55,814 nt of DNA from Anaerolineaceae bacterium UBA4890 (GCA_002399085.1 DHCY01000003.1:1-55814); one strand, 5' to 3'; counted from the first letter of the stretch, positions 17,109 to 25,488 are shown. The notes: a model not told the origin generated them from the sequence alone. Translations and numbers: made by a program.

Positions 17109-17741
17109 TCAGGCAGATAACAAACCATATACGGCAATGCCAAAAGCCACGGCAACATTGAGGGAAGTTTTTTGCCCTGCCATGGGTATGTAGAGAACAC
17201 GGTTGGCTAACGTAAGAATTCCGGGGTCAACGCCAGCTGGCTCGTTACCAACGATCAGGGCAAACTTACCAGGGATACCGGACTGCAGAGGAGAAAAAAG
17301 GTTCTCAGCCTCTGGAAGACACTCCAGGGCGAAAATTTGGTAACCTTCGCTTTTTAAAAGTCTGACAACCTGGACGGTATTGTTGTGAGCGGACCATGCC
17401 ACCCGTTCTTCTGAGCCGAGGGCAGATTTGGAAAGATTATGATTGCCTAAAGGAGAAGGCGTAAGACCGCATAAGTAAAGCCGGGCGATGCCGGCAGCCT
17501 CACTGGTTCGAAAAATGGAGCCCACGTTTTGTGCAGAACGAATATTATCCAGTATTCCGACAACCTGAGCCTTAGTGGATAAACCCGACCCGGGTTTCCA
17601 TTGGCTTACCTGAGGCGTTACTTTTTCCAGATCTGCTCCGCAGCGCGGACAAAAGCTTCCTTCATACATTGATAAATCGAGCGGAAAGCGAAACTTACAC
17701 TGCTGATTTTTGCACTCGAGGAAAAATATATGACCTGTCAT
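17109..17741 (-). CDS. SpoU/TrmH-family RNA 2'-O-methyltransferase with N-terminal zinc ribbon
   Basis: The 210-residue protein has the three SPOUT motifs in order: NIRSAQNVGSIFRTSEAAG (about 67-85), IVGNEPAGVD (about 167-176) and YIPMAGQKTSLNVAVAFGIAVY (about 184-205). These form the trefoil-knot SAM site of tRNA/rRNA ribose methyltransferases. Unlike most TrmH proteins, it begins with a small zinc ribbon (C10, C15, and CPRC at about 31-34) that might bind RNA. The start ATG at 17741 fits. It converges with glgC. The modified nucleotide cannot be told from the sequence. Confidence 0.85.
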   Translation of the reverse strand: MTGHIFFLECKNQQCKFRFPLDLSMYEGSFCPRCGADLEKVTPQVSQWKPGSGLSTKAQVVGILDNIRSAQNVGSIFRTSEAAGIARLYLCGLTPSPLGNHNLSKSALGSEERVAWSAHNNTVQVVRLLKSEGYQIFALECLPEAENLFSPLQSGIPGKFALIVGNEPAGVDPGILTLANRVLYIPMAGQKTSLNVAVAFGIAVYGLLSA

Positions 17742-17775
17742 AGGGTTATTTTATCTGAGAATTTATTAATAAATG

Positions 17776-17830
17776 TTAGCCGCTTGAGTGAGGGGGGCAC
17801 CCAAACGACTAACACTAAAAGTATACACAA
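17776..17830. repeat. Hairpin repeat with GTATACACAA tail, copy A
   Basis: A 15-nt arm TTAGCCGCTTGAGTG (17776-17790), a loop AGGGGGG and the arm CACCCAAACGACTAA (17798-17812) form an imperfect hairpin. GTATACACAA follows at 17821-17830. It is the most diverged of three copies in 400 bp. The stretch from 17742 to 18264 contains no gene. Confidence 0.85.
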
Positions 17831-17946
17831 ATGTACCCACAAATTCAAGTAATCAAAAAAAAAAAAAGAATGAAAATGACTGATGAATTGTGTTGCACAG
17901 GTACTTAACAGACCCCGTTTTTTATTAACAAATACCTATAAAAGTG

Positions 17947-18002
17947 TTAGTCGCCTGGGTGAGGGGGGCACCCAGGCGACTAACGAAGATAAGTATACAC
18001 AA
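17947..18002. repeat. Hairpin repeat with GTATACACAA tail, copy B (perfect stem)
   Basis: TTAGTCGCCTGGGTG (17947-17961) is perfectly complementary to CACCCAGGCGACTAA (17969-17983) across the invariant loop AGGGGGG. The tail GTATACACAA lies at 17993-18002, 9 nt after the stem. No T run follows, so it does not look like an intrinsic terminator. Confidence 0.88.
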
Positions 18003-18110
18003 TTTTAGCGAAAAATCAAGAGTCTTTGAAAAAATTCCTGAAACAACCAGCCACGCCTGGTGATAAAGCCAGGGTTGTGATCAAGAGGTTTTGCTATGGC
18101 TGTTAAAATG

Positions 18111-18166
18111 TTAGCCGCTTGGGTGAGGGGGGCACCCAAGCGACTAACAGGCAAAAGTATACACAA
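18111..18166. repeat. Hairpin repeat with GTATACACAA tail, copy C
   Basis: TTAGCCGCTTGGGTG (18111-18125), loop AGGGGGG, then CACCCAAGCGACTAA (18133-18147) with one mismatch. The tail GTATACACAA is at 18157-18166, 9 nt after the stem. Relative to copy B one base pair is changed from C-G to T-A on both sides, preserving the stem. Confidence 0.88.
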
Positions 18167-18264
18167 ACAAGACCGAAGCGCAAGGCTCAATTACAAAAAT
18201 AAGTCAAAAACCATGCTAAACTTACGAGAACCATATAATTGTTAACCTCTTGTTAACAACACCG

Positions 18265-19014
18265 TTAATCTTGGTTTTTGATTGCCTGACCAGCCTGGGT
18301 GCAATATGGCAAGACGCTATAGCCTCTCATTAACAACTCATGCAAAATTAGTTCAAGAGCTCTAATCGTATTCGAACGTTCCAACCCGCCATCATGCATG
18401 AGGACAACTTTGCCTGGTTCCAGGGCTTCGCGAAAGTGGATTAGAATCTCTTCCGGGCTTAAACCTGACCAGTCCCTGGTATCGATATTCCACATTGAAA
18501 CTTCATAACCCATGGCTTCCGCGTTCCATTCCAGCAAGTCGCTCTTCTTGCCATAGGGCGGTCGAAAACACGGAGCAAATTGCCCTGTCAGGTCCTCCTC
18601 GCCTTGTAGTGCTCCCAGGATAGCCAATTCAGTATCGTGAACTTCGTAATAGAAGTAAGAGTAACCGGCGGCAGAGAGATCGAAATGGTTAAAACCATGA
18701 ACGCCAACGGTGTGACCATTGCTGGCAATTGCTCTGACGGTTTCGGGATGGCTAACTACGTTGGCGCCGATCAGATAAAACGTAGCTTGGGCATGGTAAC
18801 GTCCGAGCACATCCAGTATCTGGGAAGTCCACAATGGGTCTGGTCCGTCGTCAAAGGTGAGATAGACTACCTTTCCCGGATCTGCTGGCGGCAGAACCTG
18901 CTGAGCGATCACCGCCTCTACCGGCATGCCCAGGAGAAAAACAAGTATTGCGAGGCTGAAGGAGGCTTTGAATAGTTTCCTGGATTTCATGGAAGCTGGC
19001 TGCTCCTTCGACAA
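18265..19014 (-). CDS. Secreted polysaccharide deacetylase (NodB domain)
   Basis: The 249-residue protein has an N-terminal hydrophobic signal or anchor (about 16-37) and a complete NodB domain. It has TFDDGPDPLWT (motif 1 with the DD pair), HTVGVHGFNHFDLS (motif 2, HxxxH zinc ligands), FRPPYGKKS (motif 3), DWSG (motif 4) and VVLMHDGG (motif 5). The family removes N-acetyl groups from peptidoglycan or chitin-like glycans. It follows the lipoprotein gene by 7 bp on the same strand. The start is either TTG at 19014 (AGGAG 4 nt upstream) or ATG at 18990. Confidence 0.9.
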   Translation of the reverse strand: MSKEQPASMKSRKLFKASFSLAILVFLLGMPVEAVIAQQVLPPADPGKVVYLTFDDGPDPLWTSQILDVLGRYHAQATFYLIGANVVSHPETVRAIASNGHTVGVHGFNHFDLSAAGYSYFYYEVHDTELAILGALQGEEDLTGQFAPCFRPPYGKKSDLLEWNAEAMGYEVSMWNIDTRDWSGLSPEEILIHFREALEPGKVVLMHDGGLERSNTIRALELILHELLMRGYSVLPYCTQAGQAIKNQD

Positions 19015-19021
19015 AAAGCTC

Positions 19022-20191
19022 CTAATTCGACGGTGATTCGATGAGAGTTCCCGGCATCGTCTGCCAGCTGCTCCCGTTGTTGGCGGTTATGAAGATCCGG
19101 TTTTGCAAGAGGATATCAGGCGACATGGTCGCTGTGAGATAACCGACATTTTCGTTCATCATATTCAAAGAAACCGGTGTGAGACCGATTGGCAAGCTGG
19201 CAGTTACATCCCGCCAGGTCAGCCCACCGTCTGAGGTTTGCATCATCCTGCCGCCGCCGTATGCCAAACCGTTCTCAAGGCTGCCAAAATCAGTGAATTC
19301 TATGTTCTCAAGGGTTGATCTATAGGTAAAACTTTCACCGGCATCGGTTGAAACACAGAAATGAGCAGCCATCTGACCATTGGCGAGATAGGCTCTGATG
19401 GGGACAATCACTTCGGTGCGGCTAATTCGAAGGATATCCATCGGATCCAGCTCGGTATTTTCGGCATCGGGGATGCCTTCACAAGCCAGCTGGTTCCACG
19501 AAACGCCACCATCCGCGGAACGGAAGAGATAGAGCGAACCGGGCATGGGGCGGCTGCCACCAATCAGGGCGATTTCCTTAGTGAGCATTAGAAAAGAGCT
19601 TTTGATCCCTCCTGAGGGCAAGCCGTGGTCATCCAAAGATGCAGGGTCGTGAGTGAAGACTTGCGTCCAGGTTGCGCCTGCGTCGGAAGTGGTCTGGATG
19701 CTTATGTATTGGGAGCCGGCACCTACGCCAAGGTCAGATACCAACATGCCATCCTGGGCACTAACGAAGGACATTTGGCCGCATGGGAAGTCCAGTTGGT
19801 GGGTAGCCCAGGATTGACCACCATCGTTTGTGCTATATAAGACCCCAGGAGCTTCGATTTGCGACTGGCAGATCCAGCCTAAATCGCCATTTGGGAAAGC
19901 AAAGCTTAGGGAACCCGCATTAGTGGGGTCGTTGAGCCCGGTTGGTGTGACGTTGAACCAGTGCTCGCCAAAATTCCTGGTGTTATAGATTTTGGTTTGA
20001 TCCAGCGTCGTAGCCCATCCGTTCCCACCGACAAAAATGTAAGTTTTGTAGAGCGGTGAAAGGTACATGGGCGTGTTTGTGGGCAGGTTAACAGGTTCCG
20101 TTGGGACCGGCGTGGGTGTTGTGAGTGGTTGAACGCACCCTGCGATGAGCAGCATAAAGATTATCGAGAGTGCCAGCAGTGATTTTTTCAT
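19022..20191 (-). CDS. BNR/YCF48-like beta-propeller lipoprotein
   Basis: The 389-residue protein begins with MKKSLLALSIIFMLLIAGC, a lipoprotein signal with the lipobox IAGC, then a proline/threonine linker (about 22-45). The rest shows repeated Asp-box-like units such as STNDGGQSWATH, TTSDAGATWTQV, SADGGVSWNQL, STDAGESFTY, TSDGGLTWRDV and TANNGSSWQTM, the mark of sialidase/YCF48-type propellers. No catalytic sialidase residues are evident. It likely acts as a surface binding or scaffold protein and shares an operon with the downstream deacetylase. Ligand unknown. Confidence 0.8.
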   Translation of the reverse strand: MKKSLLALSIIFMLLIAGCVQPLTTPTPVPTEPVNLPTNTPMYLSPLYKTYIFVGGNGWATTLDQTKIYNTRNFGEHWFNVTPTGLNDPTNAGSLSFAFPNGDLGWICQSQIEAPGVLYSTNDGGQSWATHQLDFPCGQMSFVSAQDGMLVSDLGVGAGSQYISIQTTSDAGATWTQVFTHDPASLDDHGLPSGGIKSSFLMLTKEIALIGGSRPMPGSLYLFRSADGGVSWNQLACEGIPDAENTELDPMDILRISRTEVIVPIRAYLANGQMAAHFCVSTDAGESFTYRSTLENIEFTDFGSLENGLAYGGGRMMQTSDGGLTWRDVTASLPIGLTPVSLNMMNENVGYLTATMSPDILLQNRIFITANNGSSWQTMPGTLIESPSN

Positions 20192-20294
20192 GATTTACCT
20201 CGTTGTGTGTCTCAGCAGACAAAAGATGCATTATCTATGCCGGGAATGCGATCAGATTCATTCTACCAAACATGGGGGACTTAGATTCAGAAAT

Positions 20295-20310
20295 AGTTTC
20301 ACGTGAAACA
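20295..20310. promoter_or_regulatory. parS: parS centromere site 1
   Basis: AGTTTCACGTGAAACA matches 15 of 16 positions of the ParB-binding consensus TGTTTCACGTGAAACA, including the whole palindromic core. It lies in the intergenic region upstream of the BNR lipoprotein. Confidence 0.9.
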
Positions 20311-20340
20311 ATGACAACAACCTGATAAGGGTTTTGCAGA

Positions 20341-20356
20341 CGTTTCACGTGAAACA
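20341..20356. promoter_or_regulatory. parS: parS centromere site 2
   Basis: CGTTTCACGTGAAACA also matches 15 of 16 parS positions. It starts 46 bp after the first site. parS sites cluster near replication origins in most bacteria. parA/parB are not in this window. Confidence 0.9.
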
Positions 20357-20424
20357 AATGGTTTATTACGTCATGGTGACTGATTAGCAGCTACAATTGG
20401 GTTATCGACTTTGAGGAGGAGAAT

Positions 20425-20763
20425 ATGGAAAAAATTTTATTCTATGCGATGAACGGGGAAAAGATGTGTTTTCAACACGTTTTGTTGAACGCGCTGGATC
20501 TTACGGGAGCGGGCTGCCAGGTGAAAATCATCTTCGAGGGCTCATCGGTGAAATTGCCCTCGGTCTTAGCCTCTGAAGGGAATAAGCTTTATCAGAAAAC
20601 GCTTGAGGCAAACCTGATTGCTGGAATTTGCCTGGCTTGCTCGCGCGCATTGGGCGTATATGAGGTGAATGCCGTGCTGGGACTGCCGTTTTTGGACGAC
20701 ATGATGGGTCATGCCGGTACAAGAAGCTATATCGTTGATGGCTGGCAGGTTATTAGCATGTAG
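20425..20763 (+). CDS. DsrE/F-like small protein
   Basis: This 112-residue protein starts MEKILFYAMNGEKMCFQHVLLNALDL and has a VKIIFEGSSVK strand and a conserved cysteine in GICLACSRALGV (about 70-80), a layout resembling DsrE/DsrF/TusD-like proteins of sulfur relay or unknown role. The SD GAGGAGGAG stands a few nt before the ATG. It stands alone between the parS pair and a repeat array. Family assignment is by overall pattern and remains moderate. Confidence 0.65.
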   Translation: MEKILFYAMNGEKMCFQHVLLNALDLTGAGCQVKIIFEGSSVKLPSVLASEGNKLYQKTLEANLIAGICLACSRALGVYEVNAVLGLPFLDDMMGHAGTRSYIVDGWQVISM

Positions 20764-20799
20764 CATGGTGTTTTGAGCGACAGCGGGGATCGGCAGAAG

Positions 20800-21242
20800 A
20801 AGGTTAAGATCCTTCACCAAAGAGGTTCAGGATGACAAGAAGGTTAAGATCCTTCGCAAAGAAGGCTCAGGATGACAAGATAAAAATGCTCAGGATGACA
20901 AGATTGTTGCTCTGAGCGACACGTAGACTCTGGACAGATGAAGGTTAAGATCCTTCACCAAATAAGGTTCAGGATGACAAGATAAAAAGGCTCAGGATGA
21001 CAAGAAAAGAAGCGTGTTGGTTTGTAGTTCAGAACGACAGCGCTCGTGACAGGTGAAGGTTAAGATCTTCGCAAAGAAGGCTCAGGATGACAAGAAAAGA
21101 AAGGTTCAGGATGACAAGATTGTTGCTCTGAGCGACACGTAGACTCTGGACAGATGAAGGTTAAGATCCTTCACCAAATAAGGCTCAGGATGACAAGATA
21201 AAAAGGCTCAGGATGACAAAATAAAAAGGCTCGGGATGACAA
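20800..21242. repeat. Array of AAGATCCTTC...CAGGATGACA repeats with a 114-bp duplication
   Basis: Many copies of AAGATCCTTCRC, a short A/G-rich spacer and TTCAGGATGACAAGA fill this gene-free stretch. Within it, 20890-21003 is repeated at 21106-21219 with a single difference, including a unique TTGTTGCTCTGAGCGACA segment. The family also occurs at the left edge and, in reverse orientation, at the right edge of the window. Confidence 0.85.
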
Positions 21243-21262
21243 GGGGCGGTTAAAAGAAAAAA

Positions 21263-21335
21263 TGTCCTCGGCGCGAGTCGAACGCGCAACCGTCTGCTCC
21301 GCAAGCAGGTGCTCTATCCATTAAGCTACGAGGAC
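21263..21335 (-). tRNA. tRNA-Arg (anticodon GCG)
   Basis: On the minus strand, 73 nt fold as a full cloverleaf. The acceptor stem is GTCCTCG/CGAGGAC, the D arm GCTT...GAGC, the anticodon loop TTGCGGA with anticodon GCG, and the T arm GCGCG-TTCGACT-CGCGC, with discriminator A. The 27-43 pair is a C-A mismatch. CCA is not encoded. A T-rich run follows the 3' end. GCG would read CGC and CGU; most bacteria use ACG (inosine) for these codons. Confidence 0.93.
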
Positions 21336-21548
21336 GTTTTTGTTAGGACAGATATTCTAACCCTGATTCAAATCCCGGTCAAGGGAAACTTTGCAAAGTG
21401 TTATTTCCCAGCGAAAATGTCATCCACCTCATTCGCCAGCGGTAATCTCGAGGCTGGAGAAGACCAGTAAATTTCTTTACCGATAAGTGGGCTGCACAAA
21501 TCGTTGCGCGTAGGTATCACGGTTTTTCCTGGTTCAGAAATCGAGTTA

Positions 21549-22046
21549 TTATTGCGCGGACTGCAGCGATTCCAATGCGCTTATTCCAAGTGAAGTAAGC
21601 GAAAAAGATTGAAGTTCTTTGTGCAGCCAACCACCCCAGTCTTCAGTGATATGGATTGGTTTGAGGATTCCAAATTCAGCCATCGGCTCAACCACGATTC
21701 TATTGATTAAATGTTCTTCGCTTAGGAGAATATCCTTTTTTCGTGCCAGGTACAGAGATGGAAAAATTTGTCTAGACTGTTCAGCAAGCTCCAAAACAAA
21801 ATCCCGCAGCAATACTGGTTGCGCTTCTTTCAATGACAACAGATGGTGTAACACCAATCGAGTGAATGGAAAATAAACGACATCATCTGATGAATAAAAA
21901 TACGAAAAAAACATCCAATTTGTCATTTTCCACCAGGTTGCCAAAAGATGCCAATACTGCCATGCCTCTGTATCTGCTAAAAACTGGTGCCCTAAATGGC
22001 GGGAAAACCAAGGGATGCATTGACGAAAACAAAATCGTGCTCCCAT
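21549..22046 (-). pseudogene. Unrecognised fragment next to a decayed pRiA4b-like gene
   Basis: A 165-codon open frame in a different frame from the gene just upstream, overlapping its end. The open frame extends about 20 codons above the ATG (reading NNQPEAEEYEKQEGTWN), and no SD is visible, so the ATG is probably not a real start. The sequence is rich in W, F and L (for example WHLLATWWKMTNWMFF). It looks like the C-terminal part of a larger gene reached by a frameshift. I do not recognise a family. Confidence 0.4.
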
Positions 22047-22627
22047 ATTCCAGGTTCCTTCTTGTTTTTCATACTCTTCAGCTTCCGGTTGATTGTTATG
22101 AGATTAAAGGCTTCCGGGTCAAATTTGCCGCCAATCCAATGAAGAAGCTCATCGTGCATGTCGTTTTTCGGGTCACTGATTGCTTCGAGAAAATCTATAT
22201 AACCACCAGTTCCGCCCACATCTTCGGGGGGACCGGAACGATTGCCATCCAGGCAGATTGGCAAGGTGGTTTGGGGGTCGGGATCAAGCACTTTTTCTAA
22301 TACAAGCGAAATTTCCTAGCCATCACCAAAATCGTACTCATAAATGCTGCGCTGTCCGGCTTTTTTGTAAAGCTGGTACAGTTGATATTTGCTGTCATCC
22401 TCGTCCACGGTTTTAAAATCATCGTCAAAGTCGGGGAGTCCATATTGGACGCCTGCGATCGTGAAGCGTCTCAGGTGGTAGTCGACCCAGCCGAACAGCA
22501 CCTGAAGCACCTCGTGCAGCTGGTCGAGCCGAAAATCTGCTGGAACGATAAACCTGCGCCAGATATCGGGTTTGATATCTTTTAATGTGGCTTTGAATTG
22601 CAATGCTTTGTTTTTGTCAATTGCCAT
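21992..22627 (-). pseudogene. pRiA4b ORF-3-like protein gene interrupted by an amber codon
   Basis: From the ATG at 22627 (SD AAGGAG) the frame reads MAIDKNKALQFKATLKDIKPDIWRR and reaches YEYDFGDG, then TAG at 22316-22318, then continues EISLVLEKVLDPDPQT in the same frame to 21992. The plasmid pRiA4b ORF-3 family has DFGDGW at this point, so TGG has become TAG at codon 104. The two halves are otherwise intact and collinear. The family is often found near mobile elements; its function is unknown. A sequencing error is an alternative. Confidence 0.75.
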
Positions 22628-22813
22628 CAGAAATCTCCTTCGCTGGGGGAACCTCTCCCGGCTCATGTTAAATAGCATTGTGCGGAACTCCCGGTGGTCG
22701 CCTTACAATTAGTTTGCACGAAAAAACACCAGCCAACATCAGCTTTTTTCGTTTATACTGAAGGGGCAAGCTTTGCCGTCACTCACCCAAACCAGACGGA
22801 AAAGGAGGAAGCT

Positions 22814-24595
22814 TTGAAACAACTGATCACCGGCGATGAAGCCATCGCCCGAGGTGCCTGGGAGGCTGGCGTCCGTTTTGCCGCAGGCTACCCGGGCACA
22901 CCCAGCACCGAAATCCTTGAAAACACCTCAACTTATCCCGAAATCCACTCCGAGTGGGCTCCCAACGAGAAAACCGCCCTCGAATCGGTGATCGGCGCTT
23001 CGATTGCCGGGGCGCGCTCGCTGGCAGCCATGAAGCACGTCGGGCTCAATGTCGCCGCCGACCCATTCTTCACTTTCGCGTACATTGGCGTGAATGCCGG
23101 GGCGGTGATCATCAGCGCTGATGAGCCCGGTCAGTTCTCCTCGCAAAACGAGCAGGATAACCGCAACTATGCCAAAGCCGCCATGGTCCCCATGTTCGAG
23201 CCCGCTGACAGCCAGGAATGCAAGGATATGCTTATCGAGGCGTACGAGATCAGTGAAAAACACGACATCCCGGTGCTCCTGCGAATGACCACGCGCGTCT
23301 GCCACTCCAAGAGCATGGTGGAACTTGGCGATCGCGCTGAGGTTCCCATCAAACCCTACGTTAAAAACATACAAAAATACGTGGCTGTTCCTGCCTACGC
23401 CCGCCTGATGAAGGTCAAGATCCAGCAAAATTTCGAGCTGCTCAAGGAGTTTTCCAACAACTGCCAGTGGAACCGCGCTGAATACGGCGACACCGAGATC
23501 GGCATCATTTGCTCGGGCGATTGCTACCTCTACACCCGCGAAGTCTTTGGCGATGGTGCTTCTTACCTAAAATTGGGCTTCACAAATCCTCTGCCAGACC
23601 AACTGATCAGAGATTTTGCGTCCAAGGTCGAAAAAATCTATATCATCGAGGAAAACGACCCCTACCTCGAGCAACACGTGCGCGCGCTTGGCATCCAGTG
23701 TGACGGAAAAAATCTTTTCCCGCGCAACGGCGAAATGACCCCCGAGGTGATCCGGCGCGTGGTTTTCGGCGAGCAATATCCGCTTGAAGAGCAGCTGCAA
23801 AAGGTTGTAGTTCCACGACCACCGACATTGTGTGCCGGCTGCCCGCACCGCGGCTTCTTCTACGAATTGGGCAAACGCAAAAAGGTGATGATTTCGGGCG
23901 ACATCGGCTGCTACACGCTTGCATCGGGTGCGCCATACAACGCCATGGATTCCACCGTCTGCATGGGCGCTAGCATCAGCCTGGGGCACGGCGCGCAGCA
24001 AGTCTTCGACATGGTGGTAGGCGAGAAGCCCCGCGTGGTCTCCGTGATCGGCGACTCCACCTTTTTTCACACCGGCATCAATTCGCTGCTCGATGCCGCT
24101 TACAACCGCAGCAACCTGATCACGGTGGTGCTTGACAACCGCATCACTGCCATGACCGGGCAGCAGGAAAACCCGGGGTCCGGGTACACCATCGCGCGCG
24201 AAGTGACCGAAGCGGTCAATATCGAGAGCCTGGCGCGCGCCATGGGCATCAAGAACGTGCGCACCATCAACCCCAACCAACTCGCAGAGGTCAACGAAGC
24301 ACTCGACTGGGCACTGGACATGGACGAACAGACCGTGATCATCACCCGTTGGCCCTGCGCGCTCAAAAAACAATCGCCGTGGGACCTGGAAGAGTTCCAG
24401 GGTGCTTTCACAGAAACCTATTTCGTGGACGAAGCGGTCTGCATCGGCTGCCGAAAGTGCACCCGCACCGGCTGCCCGGCGGTTGTTTTCCAGTTTGAGA
24501 AGAAAAAATCGTCCATCGATCCCGACAAATGCGTTGGCTGCAGCGTCTGTGCCCAGGTTTGCCCAGTGCAGGCTATTCAGAAAGTTGAGGCTTAG
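22814..24595 (+). CDS. iorA: Indolepyruvate ferredoxin oxidoreductase, alpha subunit
   Basis: IorA, with IorB, oxidises aryl pyruvates (from aromatic amino acid transamination) to aryl-acetyl-CoA and reduces ferredoxin. The protein (594 residues) has an N-terminal pyruvate:ferredoxin-type domain (AAGYPGTPSTEI), a C-terminal TPP-binding domain with CAGCPHRGFFYEL and GDIGCYTL, and a terminal 2[4Fe-4S] ferredoxin (CIGCRKC...CP and CVGCSVCAQVCP). The open frame extends 40 codons further up, but a TTG at 22814 with AAGGAGG 5 nt upstream gives the family N-terminus (KQLITGDEAIARGA). It is directly followed by iorB with no gap. It suggests anaerobic amino acid fermentation. Confidence 0.94.
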   Translation: MKQLITGDEAIARGAWEAGVRFAAGYPGTPSTEILENTSTYPEIHSEWAPNEKTALESVIGASIAGARSLAAMKHVGLNVAADPFFTFAYIGVNAGAVIISADEPGQFSSQNEQDNRNYAKAAMVPMFEPADSQECKDMLIEAYEISEKHDIPVLLRMTTRVCHSKSMVELGDRAEVPIKPYVKNIQKYVAVPAYARLMKVKIQQNFELLKEFSNNCQWNRAEYGDTEIGIICSGDCYLYTREVFGDGASYLKLGFTNPLPDQLIRDFASKVEKIYIIEENDPYLEQHVRALGIQCDGKNLFPRNGEMTPEVIRRVVFGEQYPLEEQLQKVVVPRPPTLCAGCPHRGFFYELGKRKKVMISGDIGCYTLASGAPYNAMDSTVCMGASISLGHGAQQVFDMVVGEKPRVVSVIGDSTFFHTGINSLLDAAYNRSNLITVVLDNRITAMTGQQENPGSGYTIAREVTEAVNIESLARAMGIKNVRTINPNQLAEVNEALDWALDMDEQTVIITRWPCALKKQSPWDLEEFQGAFTETYFVDEAVCIGCRKCTRTGCPAVVFQFEKKKSSIDPDKCVGCSVCAQVCPVQAIQKVEA

Positions 24596-25177
24596 ATGAG
24601 CACAAAAAACATTTTGATTACTGGTGTGGGTGGTCAGGGAACCATTTTGGCAAGCAAACTGCTCACTAACGGGCTGATCGAAGCCGGCTACGACGTCAAA
24701 ATGAGCGAAGTGCACGGCATGTCCCAGCGTGAAGGTCCGGTGCTGACCCATGTGCGCTATGGTGATAAGGTTTATTCACCTATCGTTGAGAAGCGCAAAG
24801 CCGACCTGATCATGGGATTTGAAGAGCTGGAAGTGCTGCGCAACCTCGATTATCTGCGTGATGATGGCAAGGGGATTGTCATTTTCAACCGTGTGCGCGT
24901 GAACCCGATTGGTGTGCAGATGGGCAAGGATAAGTACCCCACCAACGGTGAAGAACTGATAAGAGAGCGGGCTGGTAAGCTGATCGCGCTGGATGGGCAA
25001 GCAGAGGCACGCAAGCTGGGCAATCCGCGCGTGATGAACATCATCCTGCTGGGTGTGCTCATCCGCGAACTGGGGTTGGAGGAGATCGACTGGAACCGTA
25101 TTATTGCAGAGAATGTGAAAGAAAAATTCGTCCCCCTCAACCAGCAAGCGCTGCGGGTGGGGCTGAACCTGGAATGA
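24596..25177 (+). CDS. iorB: Indolepyruvate ferredoxin oxidoreductase, beta subunit
   Basis: The 193-residue gamma-domain-type subunit pairs with IorA. It starts NILITGVGGQGTILASKLL (residues 5-23), the family signature, and keeps SEVHGMSQREGPVLTHVRYG (about 42-61). The ATG immediately follows the iorA stop codon, so translation is coupled. Length and motifs are normal. Confidence 0.94.
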   Translation: MSTKNILITGVGGQGTILASKLLTNGLIEAGYDVKMSEVHGMSQREGPVLTHVRYGDKVYSPIVEKRKADLIMGFEELEVLRNLDYLRDDGKGIVIFNRVRVNPIGVQMGKDKYPTNGEELIRERAGKLIALDGQAEARKLGNPRVMNIILLGVLIRELGLEEIDWNRIIAENVKEKFVPLNQQALRVGLNLE

Positions 25178-25241
25178 TTGTAGGGAACCGGGTGCAGGGA
25201 GCGGGTAACTGAAAAATATGGCTTTGCACCCCACACCCCCA

Positions 25242-25261
25242 ACCCTCTCCCAGGAGAGGGT
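25242..25261. repeat. Short palindromic repeat after iorB
   Basis: ACCCTCTCC (25242-25250) and GGAGAGGGT (25253-25261) pair perfectly across 2 nt, inside a C-rich then GGAACTGG-rich stretch (25185-25320) that looks like an interspersed element. No T run follows. From about 25330 to 25450 the sequence is AT-rich and shows no gene. Confidence 0.7.
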
Positions 25262-25459
25262 GGGAAGGCGCAGGGAGCAGGGATCGGGGAACTGGAAACA
25301 GGGAGCGAAAATTTGCATTCCAATGTTAATTTTGGATATAAGGCTGCAAGTTAAATTGATTCAACCAGCGAAAACTAAAGCAAATAAACACTTCAAGCTG
25401 TACGATCATCCGAAAACGATATGCTTTTCGTTCTTGTTTGAATATTACACTAAAATCTA

Positions 25460-25488
25460 TTGTAATTCTACTAACAATATCATATAAT
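25460..25488 (+). promoter_or_regulatory. Candidate sigma-70 promoter of the FG-GAP gene
   Basis: TTGTAA (25460-25465), 17 bp, then a perfect TATAAT (25483-25488). It would give a leader of about 190 nt before the ATG at 25683. Confidence 0.5.

Noticed and set aside
17776..18166. Hairpins considered as intrinsic terminators
   Set aside because: None is followed by a T run on either strand and there are three in a row in a gene-free gap.
22316..22318. Amber codon considered as a pyrrolysine or other recoding site
   Set aside because: It falls at a position that is tryptophan (TGG) in the family, one base from TAG, so a point mutation is simpler.
23567..24751. 394-codon open frame on the minus strand opposite iorA
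   Set aside because: It mirrors the iorA coding frame, is rich in H and G as expected for an antisense shadow, and has no motif.
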